A stretch of 38,733 nt of DNA, taken from positions 1 through 38,733 of the forward strand of contig LBTY01000006.1 in NCBI GenBank assembly GCA_000992305.1, in the 5' to 3' direction. Made by a program: the position numbers and the translations under genes. A model generated the notes under the pieces. That model saw only the letters and a program-made list of their open reading frames with translations, did not search any database and was not told where the DNA came from. Of the stretch, positions 22,216 to 31,761 are shown in pieces. The stretch is from a candidate division TM6 bacterium GW2011_GWF2_38_10 (lineage in GTDB: Bacteria; Babelota; Babeliae; Babelales; RVW-14). How positions within the stretch are numbered: position 1 is the first letter of the stretch; each line of letters starts with the position of its first letter.

Positions 22216-23283
22216 TTAATCTAATAATTGTTGCTCGTCGATTACCGCTGAGCCAAGGCAGTAATCTTGATCATAAAAAACAGCAAATTGCCCAGGGGCT
22301 ATTCCTTGATCTCGTCCATCAAGATGTACAATCCATTGTGTGTCATTGAATGGGGTTAAGGTGCAGGCATAGAGCGCTGGGCCATGGCGCAGTTTAACAT
22401 GAAGGTGTGGTGTTGTTGGTGGGGTGGCAATCCAATGGCATGATGAAACAAGGAACGTGCTTCGTTCTTTTTCTTCAGAAAAATAATTTTTTGAAATGTA
22501 AACACTGTTGGTTTTTGGGTTTTTGGCAACAACGTACCATGGGCCGCCCGAAAGGCCTATGCCTTTGCGTTGGCCTATGGTAAAATACCAAAATCCTTGA
22601 TGAGTTCCAACGTGGTTTCCTGTTTCATATTCAATGAGCGGGCCAGTTCGGTCTCCAAGATGATGGCGAACAAATTCACTAAACGGTATTTTTCCTAAAA
22701 AGCAGATGCCCTGACTGTCTTTGCGTGCTTGGGTTGCAAGCCCATAGTGAGCTGCTAGAGTTCGAACCTCTGATTTTGGCAAATGGCCTATAGGAAAAAG
22801 TGCTCGTGAAAGTTGTTCTTGAGATAGTTGCGATAAAAAATATGTTTGATCTTTGATAGGGTCAATAGCTTTTTTAAGCCAATACAGCCCGTTTGTGTGC
22901 TCTACTTGAGCATAATGTCCGGTTGCAACTTTTTCATAACAATCGTCAATTTTATCAAAAAAACAACCGAATTTTATGTATTGATTACACATAATGTCGG
23001 GGCTTGGGGTGTGTCCATGTTTTACTTGGTCAATGGTATAGGCAACAACGCGATTCCAATATTCTTTTTGTAAGGGGACAACCGACAAGGGAACATTAAA
23101 TTGGTCGCAGACGCTTTGGGCATATGACAAGTCTTCTTCCCAGGGGCAATTACCAAGGTAAGCAAGTTCATCTTCAAGCCATATTTTTAAATAAAAAGCT
23201 GTGAGATCATGGCCTTGCTCTTTTAGTAGGGCTAATGCAAGTGAACTATCAACTCCTCCCGATACTAAAACTGCTATTTTCAT
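22216..23283 (-). CDS. mnmA: tRNA-specific 2-thiouridylase MnmA
   Basis: Puts sulfur on U34 of Lys, Glu and Gln tRNAs, using ATP and a persulfide relay. The PP-loop is SGGVDSS (8-14). The two catalytic cysteines are in SPDIMCNQ (Cys99) and QGICFLG (Cys194). TGHYA and GQRKGIGLSGGPWYV in the central domain and a C-terminal beta-barrel complete the family layout. 355 residues is normal. It follows nupC by 21 nt on the same strand. Confidence 0.96.
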   Translation of the reverse strand: MKIAVLVSGGVDSSLALALLKEQGHDLTAFYLKIWLEDELAYLGNCPWEEDLSYAQSVCDQFNVPLSVVPLQKEYWNRVVAYTIDQVKHGHTPSPDIMCNQYIKFGCFFDKIDDCYEKVATGHYAQVEHTNGLYWLKKAIDPIKDQTYFLSQLSQEQLSRALFPIGHLPKSEVRTLAAHYGLATQARKDSQGICFLGKIPFSEFVRHHLGDRTGPLIEYETGNHVGTHQGFWYFTIGQRKGIGLSGGPWYVVAKNPKTNSVYISKNYFSEEKERSTFLVSSCHWIATPPTTPHLHVKLRHGPALYACTLTPFNDTQWIVHLDGRDQGIAPGQFAVFYDQDYCLGSAVIDEQQLLD

Positions 23284-23304
23284 AATTATTTATATTCACC
23301 TTGC

Positions 23305-24537
23305 TTATAAAAAAAGACTCGCAATTGCAGCATTTAAAAGATTGGCAAGTGTTCCACCAAGCAGCGCGCGGATGCCAAGTTTGGTTAAGAGCTCACGTTT
23401 TTGTGAACAGATTGCACCAATGCCGCCAATTTGAATTCCAATGGATGAAAAGTTAGCAAAGCCAGCTAAGGCATAGGTTAAAATAGCCATGCTGCGGGAT
23501 GAAAGTCCAGCTTTTACCATTGATGAATAAGCGACAAATTCGTTGATTGCTAGTTTTTGTCCTAGCAATGCGCCGGCAGTTTGGCATTCTTGTGCTGGTA
23601 TACCAATAAAATAAACAATGCCATAAAATACTTTGCCAAACAACATGTTAAGAGATAAGGGTTCGCTGAGTATAAAACCTGTTACCCAGACAAGAAGGCT
23701 GTCGGCAAGTGATATAAGGCTTATAAAAGCAATCAGCATCGCACCAACATTAACCGCAAGTTTTAACCCATCGGAGGTTCCTGTTGATATAGCATCCAAA
23801 ATGTTTTTGGAGTGGCGAGGTGTTTTTATGGTGTGGCCACCCATGGTTTCTGGTTTTTCTACTTCAGGAATGAGCATTTTAGAAATAAGAATTGAGCCTG
23901 GAATTGCCATAAATGAGGCGGAAAGCATGTGGAGTACCGGTACGCCCATAAGGCCATATGCGGCAAGAATCGCACCGCTCAGGTGTGCCATGCCGCTTAC
24001 CATCATGGTGAGTGTTTCTGATGATGTCATGCCGGGCAGGTAGTTTTTAATAAGAAGTGGGGCTTCAGTTTGACCAAGCATGCTATTTGCAGCTACCGAA
24101 AGTGTTTCTGCGCCAGAGGTTCCCAAAATAGGACGAATTGCCCATGCAAGTCCTTGCACAATAAGTTGCACAATGCCCAGATGAAAAAGAACCGACATAA
24201 GGGCTCCAAAAAAAATAATAATTGGGAGTACTTTTATGGCAAACACAAAACCCCAATTGCTATCAACGGTTGCAAGATTGCCAAATAAAAATGAAATGCC
24301 TGTGTCGGCATATTGGTAAATGGCTTTAAAAATATCTGCGATAGAACTAAAAAGTGCTAGTCCGGCATTTGTTTTTAAAATAAAAAAAGCTAAAACAAAC
24401 TGTAAACCGAGCGCAGAGGCCACAAGTCTAAGGTTAACGTTTTTTTTGTTTGTTGAGAATGCAAAAGCAATCAACAAAATAATGGTAATGCCGCAGATTC
24501 CTACATAGCGGTTGTATTCCATAAGATATGAAAACAT
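23305..24537 (-). CDS. nupC: Concentrative nucleoside transporter (NupC/CNT family)
   Basis: Inner-membrane symporter that imports nucleosides with protons or sodium. The 410-residue protein has eight or more spans, with the family blocks GQTEAPLLIKNYLPGMTSSE, SGMAHLSGAILAAYG and, near the end, ALAGFANFSSIGIQIGG. The ATG at 24537 has AAAAAAGGAG 7 nt upstream and is 1 nt from the prfA stop, so the two are likely coupled. A nucleoside importer suits a bacterium living on host metabolites. Confidence 0.94.
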   Translation of the reverse strand: MFSYLMEYNRYVGICGITIILLIAFAFSTNKKNVNLRLVASALGLQFVLAFFILKTNAGLALFSSIADIFKAIYQYADTGISFLFGNLATVDSNWGFVFAIKVLPIIIFFGALMSVLFHLGIVQLIVQGLAWAIRPILGTSGAETLSVAANSMLGQTEAPLLIKNYLPGMTSSETLTMMVSGMAHLSGAILAAYGLMGVPVLHMLSASFMAIPGSILISKMLIPEVEKPETMGGHTIKTPRHSKNILDAISTGTSDGLKLAVNVGAMLIAFISLISLADSLLVWVTGFILSEPLSLNMLFGKVFYGIVYFIGIPAQECQTAGALLGQKLAINEFVAYSSMVKAGLSSRSMAILTYALAGFANFSSIGIQIGGIGAICSQKRELLTKLGIRALLGGTLANLLNAAIASLFL

Positions 24538-24538
24538 A

Positions 24539-25615
24539 CTATACTCCTTTTTTAGGTAACACAATTCCTTGGGCTCGGCGTTCGCGTACTTCTTGTTCTA
24601 TGAGCGGGTGAACAAGGTCATCAAGATCCCCTTGCATAACAATGTCGAGTTTTTTGAGTGTGATATCAACGCGGTGGTCGGTGATGCGATTTTGAGGGTA
24701 GTTATAGGTTCTAATTTTTTCAGCACGTTCTCCGGCACCAACTTGTTGTTTGCGTTCAGCACGTTCTATGGCATCTTGTCGTTCGCGTTCGGCTTCATAG
24801 ATGCGGGCCTGAAGTACTTTCATAGCCTTTGCTTTGTTTTTAATTTGGGAGCGTTCGTCTTGGCATGTTACCACAACGCCGGTTGGAATATGGGTTATGC
24901 GAACTGCGGAGTCTGTCGTGTTGACGTGTTGGCCGCCGGCGCCGCTGGAACGATATACGTCAATGCGAAGATCTGATGGGTTGATATCAACGTCCACTTC
25001 GTCAGCTTCTGGCAGTACCGCTACGGTTACGGTTGAGGTATGCACGCGGCCTGCTGATTCTGTTTTTGGTACGCGTTGCACGCGGTGGACACCAGATTCA
25101 TATTTTAGGTGTTTGAACACATTTTTGCCTTCAATAAAGGCGACAATTTCTTTATAACCCCCAAGATCGGTGGTGCTGCTATCGACAATTGAAACTTTCC
25201 AGTTTTTGGTTAATGCGTATTCATAATACATTTTAAAAAGATCGGCTGCAAAAAGCGCTGCTTCTTGACCGCCGGTTCCGGCGCGAATTTCCAAAAATAC
25301 AGAACGTTCATTGCGGGCATCGGCTGGATAGAGTTTTTCTTCTAGTTCAGCTTGGGCTTGAGCTCGATGTTCTTGTGCCTCGCGTATTTCTTCTTGGTAT
25401 AATTCCTTCATTTCCCCTTGTTCGTTGTCCGCTTGAGTTTGGCAGGATTCTATAGTTTTATTCAGCTCTGTGATGGTTTTATTGAGTTCAAGAAGTTGAG
25501 CGTAGTGCGAAGCTTGGCGTTGTAAATTTGCGCGTTCTCTTTTGTCCAGATCTTGGTTGGTAAGAGCTTCGACTAAAGCGTCATATTCCTTTTGGGCGGT
25601 TGTCCAATCAATCAT
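24539..25615 (-). CDS. prfA: Peptide chain release factor 1
   Basis: Reads UAA and UAG and triggers peptide release. The 358-residue length is typical. The catalytic GGQ is at 227-229 in [10 protein letters not shown]. The stop-codon recognition triplet, PxT in this family, is PKT (183-185) in [15 protein letters not shown]; most bacterial RF1 proteins have PAT or PVT. The ATG at 25615 follows AAGG. The frame extends upstream to 25702 but would run through a terminator hairpin and is rejected. Its methylase PrmC is encoded at 6616-7488. Confidence 0.96.
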   Translation of the reverse strand: MIDWTTAQKEYDALVEALTNQDLDKRERANLQRQASHYAQLLELNKTITELNKTIESCQTQADNEQGEMKELYQEEIREAQEHRAQAQAELEEKLYPADARNERSVFLEIRAGTGGQEAALFAADLFKMYYEYALTKNWKVSIVDSSTTDLGGYKEIVAFIEGKNVFKHLKYESGVHRVQRVPKTESAGRVHTSTVTVAVLPEADEVDVDINPSDLRIDVYRSSGAGGQHVNTTDSAVRITHIPTGVVVTCQDERSQIKNKAKAMKVLQARIYEAERERQDAIERAERKQQVGAGERAEKIRTYNYPQNRITDHRVDITLKKLDIVMQGDLDDLVHPLIEQEVRERRAQGIVLPKKGV

Positions 25616-25650
25616 GATAAACCTTGTTTTTAAGGATGAAAATAGGTACA

Positions 25651-25697
25651 AAAACAAAGCAAGCCTGAGGTGCCGCTTTCGCAACTCCGCAGGCTTG
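25651..25697 (-). terminator. Terminator or attenuator between rpmE and prfA
   Basis: Reading leftward, CAAGCCTG (25697-25690) pairs with CAGGCTTG (25667-25660). The inner part can fold with a GAAA loop, and CTTTGTTTTTG follows. It lies between the rpmE stop and the prfA start, so it would limit read-through into prfA. Confidence 0.65.
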
Positions 25698-25714
25698 CCC
25701 AAACCATAAAAGGG

Positions 25715-25921
25715 CTATTTTTTATTTTTGTCGTAGCGCTGTTGGAATTTTTCAATACGTCCAGCGGTATCAACAAATTTTTGTTGGCCTGTAAAGAATG
25801 GGTGGCATGCCGAACAAATATCAACTTCTAATTTAGGTGATGTTGATATTGTTTCATATGTATGACCACAGGCACAGCGGATTGTAACATCAAAAACCTT
25901 TGGTTGTATGTCTTTTTTCAT
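25715..25921 (-). CDS. rpmE: 50S ribosomal protein L31, zinc-binding form
   Basis: A 68-residue ribosomal protein. The four Cys (Cys16, Cys18 in RCACGH; Cys36, Cys39 in CSACHP) mark the zinc-binding C+ type, and [20 protein letters not shown] is the classic L31 block. It follows the isomerase gene by 16 nt and precedes prfA, a neighbour seen in many bacteria. Confidence 0.97.
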   Translation of the reverse strand: MKKDIQPKVFDVTIRCACGHTYETISTSPKLEVDICSACHPFFTGQQKFVDTAGRIEKFQQRYDKNKK

Positions 25922-25937
25922 GACGAAAACCTCTTTC

Positions 25938-26951
25938 TTATTTTATACCTTTTGCTTTGAGCGCTTCTTTCAACTTTGTGATAACTTTAACCGCTTCAAT
26001 ATCGACACCTCGTATTTTGCCAAGATAGTAAGAAGCATAGTCTGACCACAAAATAGTATTAAACAATTGTCCTTCAAGAGTATTGCCTAAAACTGGAGGC
26101 TTGTAAAGTAAAACTCCTCTTTCTTTTAAAATTTCCGAAGTAGCATCAACGGCCTTGCTAATATGTGCAGTTAGAAATTCTGTTGTGTAAAAAAGGATGC
26201 ATGGGTTGGTTGTATACTGTTCAAATCCATTAATGAGGTTATGGTTAAGTTCAGGGAATACCGCCAAAACGCTTTGCACTTTGCTGTTTTCATTAAATTG
26301 CGTTTGCGCTCGGTATACCATTGCATCATTGACATCGCGAATTCCCCACAAATGGAAAAAATCAGCATGTTGAACGGTTGATAAAAAGTCTTTAAAATAT
26401 GATTCGCCTTGCTCAAATTGGGGAATAAATGTAAGTGCATGATCTCTAAAGATATGAGCGATTTTTTCGCCTTCAATAATGCCAAGTTTATCAAGTACGC
26501 CAAGCCAAAATCCTAAAAAATTACCAAGAGCAGAGCGTGGGGTTACTGATTCTGGGGTGATCCAAAGAGGGATATTTTTAGTTTCGGCAAGAAGGGCTGC
26601 TCCGCCTCCATGGGTTAATACAATAGTTGGAATAAATCGATGCGCAAGCTCACGCAAAACATCAAGCGTCTCCCAGGTATCTCCTGAATAACTTGTTACG
26701 CAGACAATGGTGTCGGTTCCTATATTTGCGGGAAGCTCATTGGTATCGATAGTTTGCGTGATGATATCAGCTTTTTTATCAAGAAATGTTTTAATAATGC
26801 GGCCAGCAATGCCCGAGCCGCCCATGCCAACAAAAGCTATTTTTTTGATATTTTTAGGGATGCGGGTGCCATATTGTGTCATAAAATCTTGTGCGCCTTC
26901 TAGCCCAGCGGTTATTTTTTGAGGCCAAAGCGCTAATTCTTTAAGCATCAT
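25938..26951 (-). CDS. Bifunctional phosphoglucose/phosphomannose isomerase-type enzyme
   Basis: A 337-residue SIS-fold isomerase linking fructose 6-phosphate with glucose 6- and mannose 6-phosphate. The blocks [28 protein letters not shown] and, at the C-terminal end, the [20 protein letters not shown] region fit the bacterial PGI/PMI C-terminal family rather than classical Pgi. It starts at the first of two adjacent ATGs, with AAAGGAT upstream. It could supply nucleotide-sugar precursors for the UDP-xylose pathway gene and for the adjacent glycosyltransferase-like membrane proteins; that link is inferred. Confidence 0.9.
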   Translation of the reverse strand: MMLKELALWPQKITAGLEGAQDFMTQYGTRIPKNIKKIAFVGMGGSGIAGRIIKTFLDKKADIITQTIDTNELPANIGTDTIVCVTSYSGDTWETLDVLRELAHRFIPTIVLTHGGGAALLAETKNIPLWITPESVTPRSALGNFLGFWLGVLDKLGIIEGEKIAHIFRDHALTFIPQFEQGESYFKDFLSTVQHADFFHLWGIRDVNDAMVYRAQTQFNENSKVQSVLAVFPELNHNLINGFEQYTTNPCILFYTTEFLTAHISKAVDATSEILKERGVLLYKPPVLGNTLEGQLFNTILWSDYASYYLGKIRGVDIEAVKVITKLKEALKAKGIK

Positions 26952-26975
26952 ATCGTATCCTTTATGTTGTGAGGG

Positions 26976-29195
26976 TTATGTTAATTTAACTTCTTGCATA
27001 AATGTTTGAATGTCTTGGCGTATGTAAGATTCTTGTGTTTGTGACAAGGCTGTTTTTAGGTGTTGTTGAGCTTCTTGTATTTTTCCAACTTCAAAAAGGC
27101 ATCGCCCATAATGCAGCGGAGCGTAAGGATGTTTGTTCGCGCCGGTTAAGCAGAGCGCAAAAAGTGGAAGAGCTTTTTCTGGTTGTTTGTTATTTAAGAG
27201 TGCGAGTGCATAATTGTATGCAAGTGTTGGGTTATTTGCATTGTGCTTATAGACGATAGAAAAATGGTGGCATGCTTGTGCATAGCGGCGAAGCCCGAAG
27301 AGTGCGCTTGCAATGTGGGCATGGGCATCAATATTACCTGATTGTGCGATATTTGAAAGTGCTTGCAGCGCCTGTTCATGGCGGCCTAGTTGGTTACAGG
27401 TCATGCCGTAAGCACACAAAAGTTCTTCGCTTATAGTATCGCCCGAAAGTGCTTGTTCATAACAGTTGAGTGCTTTTTCAGGTTGGTTAAGCTTGCGATA
27501 AAGATCACCCAAGTTTTTCCAGGGGCGACTAAAATAGGGACGTAGTTTGACGGCTTGCTTAAAGCAAAATTCTGCTTGTTCAATATGGTTATCTTCGGCG
27601 TGAAACATACCGAGATTATTAAATAATTCAGGGTGAGCCTCACCAATATCCAGGGCGCGCATGTAATGAGTAAACGCTTTATTGCGTTGCCCATGTGTGT
27701 GATAAATTGTTGCTAGGTTTATGTGTGGTTCTGCATAAAAATCATCAACGCTGATTGCTTGCTCAAAGAGAGATATTGATTTTTGCAAGTCACCTTTAAT
27801 ATTTGTTGCAACGGCATAGTTGTTCCATGCTCGCGCATCATGAGGATTTTTTTCAACAACATCATGCCAAAAGGTATCTTCGGTTGCCCAGACCTCATTG
27901 CGGACTTTAGTTGAGATTCCTAGTATGCCAAAAAAGAGTGATCCTAAGATTGCGTAGTCGAGTGTATTGAGCGTTTTTTTGCGATTGTTTTTAACCCATT
28001 GATGGATGGTATGTAAAAGTGCTGTTAGGCAAAGTGCAATAAAAAACAAAGCGCCAAAAGATGCTATATAGGTTTTATAATCACAGATGAGTTCGGTTCC
28101 CGGAAAGAGCGATGCACGAGGAAAAATCGAGACAAAAAACCATAACCAACAAAAGACAATAGGGTTTTTTTGATCTTTAAAAAAGAGGTATGCTGTTATG
28201 CCAAAAATAGTTAACAACGTAAAAAGGGGAAGAATAACATCAAGAGAAAAAAAACCATGAGCTAGTTTATAGCCATAATCAAAACAGAGGCCAACGGGCC
28301 AGAAAAAGATCCCCAAATAATGAAGAATAACTTTGAATTGAGAAATAAAAAATGGCCACAAGGTGATGTATTGGCTTTGGGTTGGTGTAATAACATTGCC
28401 ACGATTATTATGAACAGGTGTAGTTGCAGCATTTACAATAGCTTGCGCTTTTGCAACCCCATAAAGATATAAAAATCCAAAAACGGTACCGGTAAGCAGA
28501 ATGTGAAAAAGAATGCGTTGTTTGAAAGAATTCCAATTCCCTTGGGCAATAAAAAACCAATCAGTGAGCATAACAAGAATAGGAAGCACGACAATAATTT
28601 CCTTAGTTCCTGTTGCAAATGCTCCAAATAGTAAGCTCAGCGCATAGAGCGTATATTTTGTGTATGGCAAAGTGCTGTAAGCGGCATAAATAAAACATAG
28701 AAGGACCGCAAAGGTAAAAAAAACAACCAAGCCTTCAAGGCGCATTTGTGTTATATAGGTAACTGTTTGGGTTTGGGCGGGGTGCAAAAGAAAGAGCCCC
28801 ATCGTAATAAGTGCAATGCTATAGGCTTTTGTTTGCAAAAAAGATGATTCTTTAAGATGAGAAAGCATTTTATAAACTACAAAAAACACCATGATTCCAA
28901 TGCATGCGTGAAGTATAATATCAAAAATGCGATAACCAAACGGATCATCTTTCCAGTTAATATACGTATATTGATTGAGGATACGCGAAACCCAGCGTGA
29001 CACTTTGAAAAAAAGGCCTTGAATATCGAGCTTGCGAGCATGGATGTATTCTATAATTGTTGGAAAGTCGTCAAAAACAAACTCATAGCGTAATGTTGTC
29101 CAATAAATGATAAGCGTAAATAATGTTAGCAGGCCTGGTGGCAGTATCCATGATAAGTATGAGGATACATTTTTTTTATGCGGGGCGTTGATCAT
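26976..29195 (-). CDS. TMTC-like membrane protein: GT-C-type N-terminal half plus TPR C-terminal half
   Basis: The 739-residue protein has a polytopic half (about 15-435, roughly ten spans) and a soluble half of tandem tetratricopeptide repeats (about 455-735, such as AWNNYAVATNIKGDLQKSIS and NNLGMFHAEDNHIEQAEF). The first loop carries FVFDD just after the first span, the position of the catalytic acidic pair in GT-C glycosyltransferases. This layout resembles TMTC O-mannosyltransferases of eukaryotes and their bacterial relatives. The likely donor is a lipid-linked sugar and the acceptor a protein outside the membrane, both inferred. AAAGGAG precedes the ATG. A related gene lies 40 nt upstream. 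Confidence 0.82.
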   Translation of the reverse strand: MINAPHKKNVSSYLSWILPPGLLTLFTLIIYWTTLRYEFVFDDFPTIIEYIHARKLDIQGLFFKVSRWVSRILNQYTYINWKDDPFGYRIFDIILHACIGIMVFFVVYKMLSHLKESSFLQTKAYSIALITMGLFLLHPAQTQTVTYITQMRLEGLVVFFTFAVLLCFIYAAYSTLPYTKYTLYALSLLFGAFATGTKEIIVVLPILVMLTDWFFIAQGNWNSFKQRILFHILLTGTVFGFLYLYGVAKAQAIVNAATTPVHNNRGNVITPTQSQYITLWPFFISQFKVILHYLGIFFWPVGLCFDYGYKLAHGFFSLDVILPLFTLLTIFGITAYLFFKDQKNPIVFCWLWFFVSIFPRASLFPGTELICDYKTYIASFGALFFIALCLTALLHTIHQWVKNNRKKTLNTLDYAILGSLFFGILGISTKVRNEVWATEDTFWHDVVEKNPHDARAWNNYAVATNIKGDLQKSISLFEQAISVDDFYAEPHINLATIYHTHGQRNKAFTHYMRALDIGEAHPELFNNLGMFHAEDNHIEQAEFCFKQAVKLRPYFSRPWKNLGDLYRKLNQPEKALNCYEQALSGDTISEELLCAYGMTCNQLGRHEQALQALSNIAQSGNIDAHAHIASALFGLRRYAQACHHFSIVYKHNANNPTLAYNYALALLNNKQPEKALPLFALCLTGANKHPYAPLHYGRCLFEVGKIQEAQQHLKTALSQTQESYIRQDIQTFMQEVKLT

Positions 29196-29235
29196 CGCAT
29201 TCTCCTTTGTAATAGGATGTTACAGGATTGGAGTG

Positions 29236-31608
29236 TTATGATTTTACGTCGGTAGCTGGGTGTTCTTTTTGTAGTGCAAGTATCTCTTTCATTTTATTGA
29301 GGCCTATTTTGGTGCCGCCATTTTGGTTCATATTTTCTTGCAATGCAAGTCGTGTGATTTCGCCTTGTACTTTTTGTTTAAAGTCATCAGGAGCATTTAC
29401 CTTGGTGAGTGCTGTTAAGTAATGTTGAGCTAAATCAAGGCGATTAAGTTTTTCAAGACAATTGGCTACGCGAAAAAATGCTTGAGGTGCTGGTTGAGGC
29501 ATTGTGGTAATTTTTTGAAAAAGATCATGAGCTTTGGCATATTCTTTTTTGGTAAAGAGGGTTTCTGCAAGGTTGTACATATAGCGCATATCTTGTGGAT
29601 TATCACGAATAAGTTTAGCATAAATATTTTCGGCTTTTTCGTAATGACCAAGTAAAAAGCTTACATTGGCAAGGCCAAACCAAACTTGCTCATTAGCCGC
29701 GCCGCGTTCAACAATCAGTTCATAGGCGCGGGCAGCTTCAGGGTATTTTTTAAGACGTACACTAACTTGTGCAAAGGTAAAATATCCATCAGGCGTATCT
29801 AAATCATTTTCGATTGCTTTTTTAAAATAGTCCCAAGCTTTTTCTTGTTGTTCACGTTCAAGATACATGCGGCCCATGTTGTAGTAGGCTTTACCATAAT
29901 ATGGTCGTAGTGAGATAGCGGTGTTGAGCATGCGTTCTGCTGATTCATAATCTTTTTTCTTAACATAAAGTGATCCAAGATTATTGTATGCTTCAGGATA
30001 GTTGGGTGTAATATTGAGGGCCATTTTTAAAGAATCTATTGCTTTATCAAGATCGTCTTTGAGACAGTAGGCGACTGCTATATTGCTCAATGGGTCTGAA
30101 TAATGTTTATCAAGATTTATTGCGCGTTGGTATGCTTTTATTGATTCGTCAATTTTTCCAGCTTCATTAAGTGCTACGCCATAATTATTGTGAACGCGAG
30201 CTTTGAGTGGTGCTTTTTCTGAATTGTATTTCCAAAAAGCTTCTCCGCTTTCCCAGATTTTGTTGTGAAGCATAGCCGAAAAACCGAGTGGAATAAATAA
30301 AATTAGTGCAGTGGCAATGCGCAAATCTGCGTATTGTGCATAAGTTTCAAGTTTGGGTGTAGCAAGGCGAATAAGTGTAGTTAGAATAGAAAGGAGATGG
30401 GTGATGCCGTAGGCTATCATAAAGAAGATACCTAATGAGGCTAAGTAGGTTTTGTAATCGCATACAAGTTCAGGAGAAGGAATAATACTTGAGCGAGGTG
30501 CAACGCAGATTAAGAACCATAAAAAACCAAATGATAAGAGCGTATTTCTTTTTTTGATGCAGGCAAAAATGATAAAGGTATAAAGTGTTGCAAGAAGGAG
30601 AAATGGTACAAAACTATCAAGGTCAAAAAAACTTTTTGCAAGGCGCCAATCGTATTCAACACTTGTTCCAACGGGCCAAAAAAACATCCAAATATAGTGA
30701 AGAACTACTTTAAATTGAGAGATTAAAAATTGAAAAGGGGTTATAACATCGTAGGCATGAGATGTGAGGATATTTCCACTATTGTTACCAGCTACTTGTT
30801 TTAATGCTATGGTGTTGATGGTGAATTTTGTTGTGAGATAATGGAGCGCAAGACCAAAGAAGTAGATGCTAAATGATCCTAAAAGAAAAAGTTGGTTTTT
30901 GCATTTTTTCCATGTGGTGTCGGCAATAAAAAACCAGGTAATGAGTGCAAGTAAAAAAGGGGTAACAATAATAAGTTCCTTGCTGCCCCACGCCAAAAGC
31001 CCTACCGCAAAAAGAAGTATGGTATAAAGTGTTTTGAGCCATTGATTATGGTGGGTTGCTGCAAGGGTGAAAAGGTATGCAAGGGCGATAACCATGAGGC
31101 TGCCAAGACCTTCTACGCGTGCTTGAATAACATACGAAACGGTTTGCGTTTGTACGGGGTGCAATAAAAAAAGAGCAGCAGTTACAAATGCAATGAGGGT
31201 TGCATTGTTGTGCATAAAGGTTGTTGGTTTTGTAAGTGAGCATAATTTTTTTATTAAGAAATAGACAAGTAAGCCGGCGGTGATGTGAATTGCGAGATTG
31301 GTAATTCTGTAAATAAACGGGTCAAATTGTCCCATGATGTAGTTAATGCGATTAATAAGATCGCCCAGCCAGCGAGGGCCTCTCCACCAGCGTTCGAGTG
31401 GATTATCAAATCGTATATAAAATTTTTTAGATATATTTGCAATATCATCAAACTGAAAGGGATAGTGAAGAGATGGGAGATAAAAAAGCGTGGTTAAAAG
31501 GGCGAGTAGTGACGGAGGTAGAATATGGATATACCAGGGGGCAGTTATTTTTTTAGTTGTGTTGGTGTTGGGTATGTGTGAAGAACATACTTTTTTTGGT
31601 GTATTCAT
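29236..31608 (-). CDS. TMTC-like membrane/TPR protein, paralogue of the neighbour
   Basis: The ATG at 31608 has AAAAGGAG 6 nt upstream; the frame extends to 31704, but through a terminator, so the longer form is rejected. The 790-residue product has the same plan as the next gene: spans about 30-450 with FQFDD in the first loop, then TPR units about 470-760 (NNYGVALNEAGKIDESIKAYQRAI, NNLGSLYVKKKDYESAE). Shared blocks such as LHPVQTQTVSY, SQFKVVLHYIW-FFWPVG and LVCDYKTYLASLG point to tandem duplication. It probably glycosylates or organises extracytoplasmic proteins; acceptor unknown. Confidence 0.82.
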   Translation of the reverse strand: MNTPKKVCSSHIPNTNTTKKITAPWYIHILPPSLLALLTTLFYLPSLHYPFQFDDIANISKKFYIRFDNPLERWWRGPRWLGDLINRINYIMGQFDPFIYRITNLAIHITAGLLVYFLIKKLCSLTKPTTFMHNNATLIAFVTAALFLLHPVQTQTVSYVIQARVEGLGSLMVIALAYLFTLAATHHNQWLKTLYTILLFAVGLLAWGSKELIIVTPFLLALITWFFIADTTWKKCKNQLFLLGSFSIYFFGLALHYLTTKFTINTIALKQVAGNNSGNILTSHAYDVITPFQFLISQFKVVLHYIWMFFWPVGTSVEYDWRLAKSFFDLDSFVPFLLLATLYTFIIFACIKKRNTLLSFGFLWFLICVAPRSSIIPSPELVCDYKTYLASLGIFFMIAYGITHLLSILTTLIRLATPKLETYAQYADLRIATALILFIPLGFSAMLHNKIWESGEAFWKYNSEKAPLKARVHNNYGVALNEAGKIDESIKAYQRAINLDKHYSDPLSNIAVAYCLKDDLDKAIDSLKMALNITPNYPEAYNNLGSLYVKKKDYESAERMLNTAISLRPYYGKAYYNMGRMYLEREQQEKAWDYFKKAIENDLDTPDGYFTFAQVSVRLKKYPEAARAYELIVERGAANEQVWFGLANVSFLLGHYEKAENIYAKLIRDNPQDMRYMYNLAETLFTKKEYAKAHDLFQKITTMPQPAPQAFFRVANCLEKLNRLDLAQHYLTALTKVNAPDDFKQKVQGEITRLALQENMNQNGGTKIGLNKMKEILALQKEHPATDVKS

Positions 31609-31666
31609 CGAGTCTCCTTTTATAAAACACAAAATAAATGCTTTAGCTATTGCAAATTCTACCTTA

Positions 31667-31708
31667 AAAAACAGATATGTCGACCAAAAAAGATTGGTCG
31701 ACATATCT
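31667..31708 (-). terminator. Strong hairpin terminator
   Basis: A 15-bp perfect stem, AGATATGTCGACCAA (31673-31687) with its exact inverse (31694-31708) around a 6-nt loop. Leftward it is followed by a run of six T residues. It ends the 31762-32970 gene and insulates the TMTC-like genes. Confidence 0.9.
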
Positions 31709-31761
31709 TACGTTTGTGTCCATATAAGACACTACCCTATAAAATAAAAGGACTTATGAGT

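Noticed and set aside
25616..25702. Longer N terminus for RF1
   Set aside because: It would translate through the terminator hairpin, and the family starts at the ATG at 25615.
31609..31704. Longer N terminus for the upstream TMTC-like protein
   Set aside because: It reaches into the terminator of the preceding gene, while the ATG at 31608 has a strong ribosome binding site.
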